24,245 nt of DNA, from NCBI GenBank assembly GCA_039819115.1, contig JBCBST010000041.1, forward strand, positions 1-24,245. Reading direction: 5' to 3'. This document shows, one piece after another, positions 1 through 6,268 of this stretch. Positions within the stretch are counted from its first letter, which is position 1; every line of letters starts with the position of its first letter. The DNA comes from JBCBST01 sp039819115 (GTDB lineage: Bacteria; Bacteroidota; Rhodothermia; Balneolales; Balneolaceae). The notes under the pieces are model-generated. The model made no database searches, was not told where the DNA came from, and saw only the letters and a list, made by a program, of their open reading frames with translations. The position numbers and the translations under genes are program-made.

Positions 1-550
1 CAGCGATTGCCCTTGGTCCCTCTACATCAAAATCCCAAAGCTTATTTCTTGAGGTACCTTTGAACACAGGCACAGGAACCACAAGCCTGGCCTCCGATAT
101 CCATTGGAGAGCAAATCCAAACTGGTTGCCATTACTCAGGTTTTTAAGATAACCGGCACCAAAGCGATAGAAATTCTGATCGAAGTTAAGGGTGGCACCA
201 TCATTTAATCCCTGAGCAATTCCTCCAAGCAACAGCAGATTCCAGGTGTTGTCCAGGGGAAACACACCTTTTAGTACCAACCTGAAATGATCTGATGTGT
301 GTGGCTCAGAAAATGATCCCGGCCAATTATTAAACGATTGGGAGTACCGTTTATAGGCAAAATCCGGAATAATCAAATTGGTTGAGGTTCCAAACTGTAT
401 AGGAAACCGAATAGAGGTTTCATGGAGATACAGCGGGTCTCTTGAACTTCTATCGAACGAGTTATTGTCAAAGCCTTCAGTCGTTGAAGACGGTATGAAC
501 ATGAAGCGTTGGGCAAAGGGCTCAAAGATCTGAGCGGAGCATTTCCCCAT
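1..550 (-). CDS. Outer-membrane beta-barrel-like protein, 3' end outside window, probable 5' frameshift
   Basis: An open frame of at least 183 codons runs off the left edge with no stop. I translated it by hand. It is rich in alternating hydrophobic/aromatic strands and glycine turns (GGIAQGLNDG, RFGAGYLKNL, FGFALQWISE), as expected of a bacteroidotal outer-membrane barrel. I do not recognise a named family. The first in-frame ATG is at 548-550, but the frame stays open to a TGA at 611-613, and that upstream part encodes a hydrophobic stretch ending in CSAQ, like a signal peptide. The natural start, ATG at 612-614, lies about 16 nt below a good -7 promoter box but is one base out of frame because of a six-base A tract (599-604, T6 in the mRNA). 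With five bases the product would start MTILFIRIHQKAFPLFICVL and continue to an AQ cleavage site. The gene may be a pseudogene, a slippage product or a sequencing error. Confidence 0.65.
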   Translation of the reverse strand, partial: MGKCSAQIFEPFAQRFMFIPSSTTEGFDNNSFDRSSRDPLYLHETSIRFPIQFGTSTNLIIPDFAYKRYSQSFNNWPGSFSEPHTSDHFRLVLKGVFPLDNTWNLLLLGGIAQGLNDGATLNFDQNFYRFGAGYLKNLSNGNQFGFALQWISEARLVVPVPVFKGTSRNKLWDFDVEGPRAIA

Positions 551-636
551 TAACAGTACACAAATGAATAATGGAAATGCCTTCTGGTGGATTCGGATAA
601 AAAGAATAGTCATATGCGTTTGTGCATTCTACAAAC

Positions 637-644
637 AAACATAG
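637..644 (-). promoter_or_regulatory. Bacteroidota-type -7 box of the left-edge gene
   Basis: Read on the minus strand this is TATGTTTG, an exact match to the TAnnTTTG -7 consensus of Bacteroidota sigma-A promoters. Transcription would begin near 630, giving a leader of about 16 nt to the ATG at 614. No TTTG -33 box is visible at 19-21 nt. The short leader supports 614 as the intended start codon of the downstream gene. Confidence 0.5.
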
Positions 645-731
645 GGCGATCTTTCAGCCCCCGAATTCATTCCCGGATAAACGAATCTGATATCTGATAT
701 TCGGTACTATGACGCGATAAATGGTTGGGTA

Positions 732-1127
732 CTAGACCTTCTCTGAGGCAAGTCTTTTACCAATGATTGGGATATCACCACGAGTAAAGAATAAAAGCAG
801 AGCAGAAGCCATAAAAACGATGATTGCTAATATGAACAGGGTACCTCCATCGCCTTGAACCTCAATGCCTAATACTGTGAGATGACTGAGTATTGCTCCA
901 CTTATAACTCCCAGTGCGATAACGGAGCCGGCCCAGGTATATGCCGGGATTAAAATGAGAATGGAGGCAATGAGTTCTCCAACTCCACTGAGGTACCGCC
1001 CCCAGGGTTCAATACCTACGGTTTCAAAGATATAAATACTTTCAGCCGCACCAGTGAATTTAAAATAGAGTGTCTGTAGCATAATACCGGCAGCAGCCAG
1101 CCTTAGAATCCATTTGAAAATAGTCAT
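732..1127 (-). CDS. DoxX-like small integral membrane protein
   Basis: A 131-residue protein with four predicted transmembrane helices (roughly residues 3-21, 45-62, 67-88 and 94-114). It has the arrangement of the DoxX/DoxX-like family: a charged N-terminus, a first-helix FKWILRL segment, a GxxE in the second helix (GVGELIAS) and a GGT turn before the last helix. Members are inner-membrane proteins of mostly unclear role. Some act with thiol or sulfur metabolism or oxidative stress, but nothing here narrows the function. I choose the ATG at 1127. The longer frame begins with TTG at 1157, which lies inside a -7 promoter box and so is unlikely to be in the message. It stands alone between the broken left-edge gene and a gene-free region. 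Confidence 0.7.
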   Translation of the reverse strand: MTIFKWILRLAAAGIMLQTLYFKFTGAAESIYIFETVGIEPWGRYLSGVGELIASILILIPAYTWAGSVIALGVISGAILSHLTVLGIEVQGDGGTLFILAIIVFMASALLLFFTRGDIPIIGKRLASEKV

Positions 1128-1154
1128 GAAGTCATGTTTTGTAATAGTATAACC

Positions 1155-1162
1155 CAAACGTA
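1155..1162 (-). promoter_or_regulatory. Bacteroidota-type -7 box of the DoxX-like gene
   Basis: The minus strand reads TACGTTTG, an exact TAnnTTTG match. The expected start of transcription is near 1148, about 20 nt before the ATG at 1127. A convincing -33 TTTG is not visible. The site overlaps the upstream TTG that would otherwise be taken as the start codon, so it decides the start choice. Confidence 0.5.
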
Positions 1163-1253
1163 GGCAATGGATTAATGAAATGCGCGCTAACCCCTTAAAT
1201 GTGATATTTTTGTTACAGAAGCCGGAAAGTGAACACGATAGATAAAAGGTGAG

Positions 1254-1278
1254 CCTGTTATTGACCTCTTTTAACAGG
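1254..1278. repeat. Inverted repeat upstream of the candidate ncRNA promoter
   Basis: CCTGTTA (1254-1260) and TAACAGG (1272-1278) form perfect 7-bp arms around an 11-nt spacer. The repeat ends 18 bp before the TTTG -33 box at 1297. It could be a regulator binding site; a terminator is less likely because no T tract follows on either strand. Confidence 0.35.
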
Positions 1279-1296
1279 ATAAATCACCCGGTATAC

Positions 1297-1329
1297 TTTG
1301 AATAAGACCAAAGTATATCCGTATCTTTG
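1297..1329 (+). promoter_or_regulatory. Complete Bacteroidota sigma-A promoter (TTTG-N21-TATCTTTG)
   Basis: TTTG at 1297-1300 is followed after exactly 21 nt by TATCTTTG at 1322-1329. This matches both elements and the spacing of the known Bacteroidota consensus (TTTG, 19-21 nt, TAnnTTTG). It is the best promoter in the window. No protein gene on the plus strand lies downstream before a strong terminator at 1559, so it appears to drive a non-coding transcript starting near 1336. Confidence 0.65.
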
Positions 1330-1335
1330 TATGTT

Positions 1336-1596
1336 ACACAGCAGCGAAGGACAGGAACGCAAGTAATTTAGTTGGTTCAGCATTTTAAGATTTGATTAGA
1401 TTGGCTTTATGAGTATTAAAAGGAACCAACATTCACCAATTTCAAGCTTAACGTACTTAACTTCAGGTCGATAACGTTTTAACAACGTCATTTTGATTGG
1501 TTAGGTTAGTTAAGGAAGAGCAAAAATCTTGATTACCCATCAAGAATCCCCTAAAAATAAGCCGGCTTCTCTGAAAGGAAGCCGGCTTTCTTTTTA
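1336..1596 (+). ncRNA. Candidate stand-alone structured small RNA, about 260 nt
   Basis: The stretch lies between a complete promoter (1297-1329) and an intrinsic terminator (1559-1595) on the plus strand, with no gene on that strand until 10307. It holds several complementary segments that can coexist: GTTGGTTC 1371-1378 with GAACCAAC 1423-1430; CTTAACT 1456-1462 with AGTTAAG 1508-1514, enclosing ACGTT 1474-1478 with AACGT 1484-1488; TCTTGAT 1527-1533 with ATCAAGA 1539-1545; then the terminator stem. I find no hallmark of tmRNA, RNase P RNA or SRP RNA. A 6S-like RNA is possible but not shown. A 21-codon ORF (1409-1474, starting MSIKRNQ) lies inside and partly overlaps the first stem. It has no clear ribosome binding site, so I treat it as probably incidental. 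Promoter and terminator are seen directly; the RNA itself is inferred. Confidence 0.5.
1559..1595 (+). terminator. Strong rho-independent terminator
   Basis: Perfect 11-bp arms AAGCCGGCTTC (1559-1569) and GAAGCCGGCTT (1578-1588) enclose an 8-nt loop and are followed on the plus strand by TCTTTTT. It ends the candidate non-coding RNA. Confidence 0.8.
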
Positions 1597-1597
1597 T

Positions 1598-1626
1598 CAA
1601 AAAAAAGCCCTCAATCTGAGGGCTTT
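1598..1626 (-). terminator. Rho-independent terminator of the SnoaL-like gene
   Basis: AAAGCCCTCA (1604-1613) and TGAGGGCTTT (1617-1626) form a 10-bp stem with a 3-nt loop. On the minus strand it is followed by a run of T. It lies 27 bp past the stop of the gene ending at 1654 and sits back to back with the plus-strand terminator at 1559-1595. Confidence 0.8.
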
Positions 1627-1653
1627 AACGAATAATAATACCAGTGGTATCTG

Positions 1654-2040
1654 CTAGTTCTGCTCCCAGCTGGCAAACGTTTCGGGATTGTTATAAAACT
1701 TCTCACGAATAATGTGATCACCTTCCCAGTATTGAACGGCTGCCTGTTCCATACGGATTCGGTTTCCGTCTTTGAAGGAAACATCCATCCAAGAAACTAC
1801 AACGGTTTTCCCCTCGGTTTCATTAGAGGTAATAGAGTCTACTCCAAAACCATGGAACTCGGCAATGCTTCCAACAAACTGTTCTTCCCGGGTGCGGTTA
1901 ATGGCTTTGCCTTCGTGCTTTTCGCCATTCGATTCTTCCATTACAACATCTTCGTGGTAATATTGTTCAAAGGCCTCCAGCAGATGGCCGGTTCCTAGTT
2001 TGTTATAAATGTCTTGTACTTTTTCTAAATAACTCATCAT
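1654..2040 (-). CDS. SnoaL-like / NTF2-fold protein (paralogue 1)
   Basis: A 128-residue soluble protein with the SnoaL-like pattern of the NTF2 superfamily. An N-terminal helix leads into LLEAFEQYYHEDVVMEES, followed by EGKAINR and a curved sheet ending in VQYWEGDHIIREKFYNNP. The fold is an alpha+beta cone with a central pocket. Members include polyketide cyclases, isomerases and many small proteins without known substrate, so no reaction can be assigned. Two ATGs are adjacent (2040 and 2037) and either may start the protein. It is clearly related to the protein at 7817-8173: both carry LLEAF, YYH, DVV, EGKA.NR, the MEQ segment and a final FYNN/FYYN. The two genes lie on either side of the RND operon on the same strand. 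It has its own terminator, and the 100 bp before it hold an inverted repeat. Confidence 0.75.
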   Translation of the reverse strand: MMSYLEKVQDIYNKLGTGHLLEAFEQYYHEDVVMEESNGEKHEGKAINRTREEQFVGSIAEFHGFGVDSITSNETEGKTVVVSWMDVSFKDGNRIRMEQAAVQYWEGDHIIREKFYNNPETFASWEQN

Positions 2041-2112
2041 AAAAGGTTGTGTTAATAATTGCGCACATTTAATTTAATGTTGAACTATTTCGTTCACTGA
2101 TTTCCGCTTTTT

Positions 2113-2130
2113 TTAACACTTTTGTGTTAA
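2113..2130. repeat. Perfect inverted repeat between RND gene and SnoaL-like gene
   Basis: TTAACAC (2113-2119) and GTGTTAA (2124-2130) are perfect 7-bp arms around TTTT. On the minus strand, the direction of both flanking genes, the hairpin is followed by A rather than T, so it is not a normal terminator. It lies 11 bp past the RND stop and about 70 bp before the SnoaL-like start, and could be an operator or RNA-processing hairpin. Confidence 0.4.
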
Positions 2131-2140
2131 GTATGGTAAA

Positions 2141-5100
2141 TCAGTCCAGGATTACTTCAGCCGCGGGTTTGCTATTTGTGAACCATTGATACAGAATCGG
2201 TACAATAATCAGAGTCAGGAAGGTGGAAGAAATCATACCACCAATAATCGTCCAGCCCAATGGAGACCATAAACTGGTTGCCTGTAGTGTTAAAGGAAGC
2301 AACCCGAGAATAGTGGTTGTTGTGGTGAGGATGATAGGAATGAATCGTGTTTCTGCTCCTTTTACAACAGCTTCATATTTGTTTAAGCCTTCGGCCATTA
2401 GTTGGTTGGTATAGTCAACCAGGATGATTGAGTTGTTCACGACAATTCCGATCAGGGAGATAAAACCAACAAATGCAAAGAATGAAAACGACCAGCCGAT
2501 GATGAATAACGCGATAAAAGAACCGGTTACGGCAAGGGGAACAGCAGCAAAAACGATCAGGGGTTGCTTAAACGATCGAAATTGGAGGACCAGTACAGCA
2601 AAGATGCCAACCATGGCCAGAATCAACAATGCGCCTAGATCTCCAAAGGTTTCTTGTTGGGCCTCGTATTCACCGGCAATGTACAGGGAGTATCCCTCTG
2701 GTACATCGAGCTTTTCCAGCTCTGCCATTATTTGTTCTGTGATTGTCGTCGTAGCGTCCGGATTAATAACATCGGCTGTTACTGCAATACTACGCTGGAA
2801 GTCGAAGTGTTGAATTTCGTTTACTGTAGATTCAAACTCCAGTCCGGCAATTTGCCGTAAGGGAACAGGTTGGTTTTGAGGAGTGGCGAAGTAAATCTTA
2901 TCCAGATCAGAAATACGGGTATCTTCTTCAACCGGTAGTCGAACGATTAAGGGATATTCTTCTGCATTATCGAGGCTGACTTCACCGACGCTGTAGCCGG
3001 CCAGGCCGGCGCGAACAGCAATATCGGTATCCAGAATATTGACCCCGTACATTGAAGCTCGTTCACGATCAACAGCTACCTTTAAGTCCGTTTTTGCGAT
3101 CGCTAACGGATTTTCAACATTAAGCGTACCCTCCGATTGTGCCAGCACCCTCTCCACATCAAACGCGATGGCGCGAAGTACTGCTAAATCATCGCCAATC
3201 ACTTTAATCTCTATAGGCGCTTCAAACGGAGGGCCATTCTTCAACTCAGTAAAAGAAATAGTGGCATCTGTATAGGAAGCAAAAGCCTGCCTCAGGTCGT
3301 TTAAGGTGCTGTAAAAGTCTGCCGGGTTCCATTCCTCAAAGTTTACAATGACCTGCCCATGCGTACGCTCATATTCTTTTCCAACCCGGTTGTAGTATAC
3401 CGTAGGGTTACCATGTCCTACATTGGATGCATAATCTTTAATTCCCGGAGTTTGTTGCAGTACCTCTTCGATGTATAAAACGGCGCGTTCTGTTTCGTCA
3501 ATATTGGCTCCGTTCGGTGCTTCAACTTCGATGAGCAGGAGTGGTTTATCGGCTGTTGGAAAAAAACTAATCCCCACGTACGGAAACAGTGCAAAGGCCC
3601 CAAAAAAGAAGAGTAATGCTCCAACTACAAATAAAAGAGGGCGTCGGAGAGCCAGTTTAAGAGACGGAATATAGGCCTTTCTGGAAATGCGTTGAATAAA
3701 CGGCATGATGATTCCGGAGTGAGCAGTACGCTTGCCCAACACCCGGCTTGAGAATATAGGAGTGAAGGTCAAAGCCAGTAACAGGGAAGCAACCAGTACC
3801 AGGATAACCGTGACGGGAAGCGAACGTAGGAATTCTCCGGCCCCGCTACTTAAAAGAGCAAGAGGTGCAAAGGCAAGCAAGGTGGTTATAGTGGAACTGA
3901 TAACGGCAGGCCCTACTTCCGATGTGCCTTTATAGGCTGCCTGGGGTAGGGAGAATCCAAGGGTACGGAAGCGAACAATATTCTCGACCACAACAATACC
4001 ATTATCTACTAACAACCCAAGAGCGATAACCAGGGCGGCTATAGAGATTTGCTGAAGGGCATAACCCGATGAGTCCAGCCCTGCTATAGCCAGCATAATG
4101 GATAGGGGGATAACAAACATGATGATGACAGCAGGCCGAATGCCCAGAAAAAGAAAAATAATAAGACCCACCAGCCCAATACCCTGCATCAGGTTAACCA
4201 GGAATTCAGACAATCGGGCTTGTACCGCTTCGGCCTGTTGAAAAACCGTGACTAATTGAACCTCCGGTGGAAGGGTTTCAGAAAACTCCTGAACAGCGGA
4301 AGACACCCGATCGGTGAGTTCAACCACATTTTCTGAGGCTTCCTGAGTAAGGGTGACGAATACAGCTTGTTGCCCAAGGTAGGTGCCTTTCCATCTCATA
4401 TCTTCATAGGCAAAGGCCACATCTGCAATATCCCGAAGGTAAACCATCTGACCGGAATTGGAAGTAATCACCGTAGAGCCAATCTCATCCAGATTCTTGA
4501 AGCCTCCCGAGGTTTTAATGGTAAACGAACGGTTGGCAGATTTAAGATTTCCTCCGGGGATATTGGTGTTTTGACTGGTCAAAATGCCAACAACCTGAGG
4601 TACAGAAATGTTCTGATTGGCCATTTTTTGCATATCCAGAGAGACCCGGATCTCCTCTTCCTGTTCGGCTTCAATTTCAACGCCACTAAGCCCGTTGATC
4701 TGTTCCAGGCGGTATTCCAGATCCTCAGCAATATCAAGCAGGCGGGCGTAGGATGCCTCTCCGGAATACACCGCTAACTGCATGATGCTGACGTTGGAGT
4801 TCGGATCAAACTTATCGATGTCAAGGCTGAGTATCCCATCCGGCAAATCGCTTCGAACGGCGTTGATTTCCCGGGTAATCTCATTCAGTTTGTCATCGAC
4901 ATCTATCCCAAACTTGGAGTCGATGGTAATGATGACCAGCCCGTCCTGTATTTTAGTTTCTACTTTTTCGATGTCTTCCAGTTCTTCGATGGCCTCCTCA
5001 ATGGGATCGACAACCAACTCCTCCATATCCTCAGGTCCGGTGCCCGGATATACGACTACCACAGTAAAAACAGGGAAATTGGGTTTGGGATCTTCCGAAC

Positions 5101-5200
5101 GGGGCATGGTTAAAAGGGAATATGATCCAACGAGTATACCCAGCCCGATAAGAATAAGAGTAAACTGATAATAGGTAATGGCGAGTTTGGGCAGGTTCAT
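2141..5200 (-). CDS. RND efflux transporter permease (AcrB/MdtB-type inner membrane pump)
   Basis: A 1019-residue protein of full family length, the proton-driven inner-membrane part of a tripartite pump that exports drugs, lipids or other small molecules through the outer membrane. TM1 lies at about 12-30 and is followed by the periplasmic porter domain starting TMPRSEDPKPNFP. TM2-TM6 lie at about 336-490, the second porter half follows, and TM8-TM12 lie at about 860-1005. In TM4 the proton-relay motif is GLLVDN (D399, N400), so the second aspartate of AcrB's D407-D408 pair is Asn. In TM10 the AcrB lysine position reads VNN (residues 921-923). Both variants occur in other RND groups, so this is probably not an AcrB-like close relative. 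Its ATG overlaps the stop of the membrane-fusion gene by 4 bp (ATGA), which implies translational coupling. It is the last gene of the tolC-MFP-RND operon. The substrate is unknown. Confidence 0.93.
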   Translation of the reverse strand: MNLPKLAITYYQFTLILIGLGILVGSYSLLTMPRSEDPKPNFPVFTVVVVYPGTGPEDMEELVVDPIEEAIEELEDIEKVETKIQDGLVIITIDSKFGIDVDDKLNEITREINAVRSDLPDGILSLDIDKFDPNSNVSIMQLAVYSGEASYARLLDIAEDLEYRLEQINGLSGVEIEAEQEEEIRVSLDMQKMANQNISVPQVVGILTSQNTNIPGGNLKSANRSFTIKTSGGFKNLDEIGSTVITSNSGQMVYLRDIADVAFAYEDMRWKGTYLGQQAVFVTLTQEASENVVELTDRVSSAVQEFSETLPPEVQLVTVFQQAEAVQARLSEFLVNLMQGIGLVGLIIFLFLGIRPAVIIMFVIPLSIMLAIAGLDSSGYALQQISIAALVIALGLLVDNGIVVVENIVRFRTLGFSLPQAAYKGTSEVGPAVISSTITTLLAFAPLALLSSGAGEFLRSLPVTVILVLVASLLLALTFTPIFSSRVLGKRTAHSGIIMPFIQRISRKAYIPSLKLALRRPLLFVVGALLFFFGAFALFPYVGISFFPTADKPLLLIEVEAPNGANIDETERAVLYIEEVLQQTPGIKDYASNVGHGNPTVYYNRVGKEYERTHGQVIVNFEEWNPADFYSTLNDLRQAFASYTDATISFTELKNGPPFEAPIEIKVIGDDLAVLRAIAFDVERVLAQSEGTLNVENPLAIAKTDLKVAVDRERASMYGVNILDTDIAVRAGLAGYSVGEVSLDNAEEYPLIVRLPVEEDTRISDLDKIYFATPQNQPVPLRQIAGLEFESTVNEIQHFDFQRSIAVTADVINPDATTTITEQIMAELEKLDVPEGYSLYIAGEYEAQQETFGDLGALLILAMVGIFAVLVLQFRSFKQPLIVFAAVPLAVTGSFIALFIIGWSFSFFAFVGFISLIGIVVNNSIILVDYTNQLMAEGLNKYEAVVKGAETRFIPIILTTTTTILGLLPLTLQATSLWSPLGWTIIGGMISSTFLTLIIVPILYQWFTNSKPAAEVILD

Positions 5201-6258
5201 TGCAGACCTCCTTGCTCAACGACTTCTACGGTCGATCCATTACGTAACCTGGCTACGCCCCGCGTAATGACCCGGGTTGAATCCTCTAAATGATCAGCAT
5301 GTACATAGAAGGAAGAGCTTCGTATCTCAAAAGCGGGAACGGTGGTTTGTGATACGGTTTGATCCGGGCCAACCGTATAGATGATAGCATTCTTTTTATC
5401 CCCTTCAACCAGTGCCGACATTGGTATTTCATAATAGGGGGGAACGGCACTTGGATATAGACGGACTTTGGCAATAAAACCTGATTTGATGATTCTGTTT
5501 GTGGTATCCAGGGTAAGCTCTACCTCAAACGTACCCGTTCGAGGATCTGCTGCTTCAGCAATTTCAGTCACCTTTGCACGGAATAGTTCATCAGGGTAGG
5601 CGGCAAGTGTGAAATCAGCTACGTCATTCTGGTTCAACCGAACCACATCCCGGTCGGCTACCCCGATTCGAATGACGAATCCTTCATCCGTGATACCCCC
5701 AAATTGGAAAATGGGATTTCCTGGCTCAATTAGTTCACCAGTCTCAACAAATCGCTTTTGGATGATACCATTGGTTGGAGCTGTTACTTCAGAAAAGGAT
5801 CGGTTAAAGGTGGCTATTTCGAGATCGGAGGTAGCGATTCGCAGGGCCGTTTCTGCATTTTGAAGCTGTTCGAGGGTAGCAGCACTATCGGCATAGAGAT
5901 TGTTGACCCGATCAAAATCCCGTTCTGCTTTTTGTGTGGCTTCTGTGGCAATACGAACCTGGGCATCAATCTCTCTCAGATTCAGTTGGGCTAATACCTG
6001 CCCCTGCTTTACAGGCTGACCTTCTTCAACGAGAAGCCGGTCTACGATACCCCCTACTTTGAAGGAAAGAATGGCTTGTTTTTTCAGAGCGATGATACCA
6101 CTTGCCGTGATCGGAATCGGTTCTTTTTTAGGAGTCAGTGTTACCGCTTCTACCCGGGCTGGTTGATCTGCGGGAGCGGGTGGGGTTTCCATTTCATATT
6201 GGGGTTTACAGGAAACAGAAATAAAAAAAAGAAGGTATATAAGGACGTGAATTTTCAT
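5197..6258 (-). CDS. RND efflux membrane fusion lipoprotein (HlyD/AcrA family)
   Basis: The periplasmic adaptor that links the inner-membrane RND pump to the TolC channel. From the ATG at 6258 it is 353 residues. The start MKIHVLIYLLFFISVSC gives a signal peptide with lipobox SVSC and acylated Cys17. An upstream in-frame ATG at 6372 would add 38 polar residues before the signal, so I reject it. Domains in order are a barrel/lipoyl half (VGGIVDRLLVEEGQPVKQGQ), a coiled-coil hairpin (EIDAQVRIATEATQKAERDF through ATSDLEIATF), the second lipoyl half (APTNGIIQKRFVETGE), a beta-barrel (RIGVADRDVVRLNQ) and a C-terminal membrane-proximal domain. It follows tolC by 10 bp and overlaps the RND gene by 4 bp, so all three are made together. 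Confidence 0.92.
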   Translation of the reverse strand: MKIHVLIYLLFFISVSCKPQYEMETPPAPADQPARVEAVTLTPKKEPIPITASGIIALKKQAILSFKVGGIVDRLLVEEGQPVKQGQVLAQLNLREIDAQVRIATEATQKAERDFDRVNNLYADSAATLEQLQNAETALRIATSDLEIATFNRSFSEVTAPTNGIIQKRFVETGELIEPGNPIFQFGGITDEGFVIRIGVADRDVVRLNQNDVADFTLAAYPDELFRAKVTEIAEAADPRTGTFEVELTLDTTNRIIKSGFIAKVRLYPSAVPPYYEIPMSALVEGDKKNAIIYTVGPDQTVSQTTVPAFEIRSSSFYVHADHLEDSTRVITRGVARLRNGSTVEVVEQGGLQ

Positions 6259-6268
6259 AATAGTAGAA

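Noticed and set aside
682..703. CGAAT...ATTCG repeat with tandem CTGATAT downstream of the DoxX gene
   Set aside because: The arms are only 5 bp and no T run follows on either strand, so neither a terminator nor an operator is supported.
1128..1157. N-terminal extension of the DoxX-like gene from a TTG start
   Set aside because: The TTG lies inside a TAnnTTTG -7 promoter box and the extension adds only polar residues.
1409..1474. 21-codon ORF inside the candidate ncRNA
   Set aside because: It has no ribosome binding site, overlaps a predicted stem and has no recognisable features; kept only as a remark in the ncRNA entry.
4367..4777. 136-codon plus-strand ORF inside the RND gene
   Set aside because: It is antisense to conserved RND coding sequence and has no promoter or family likeness; it is a shadow frame.
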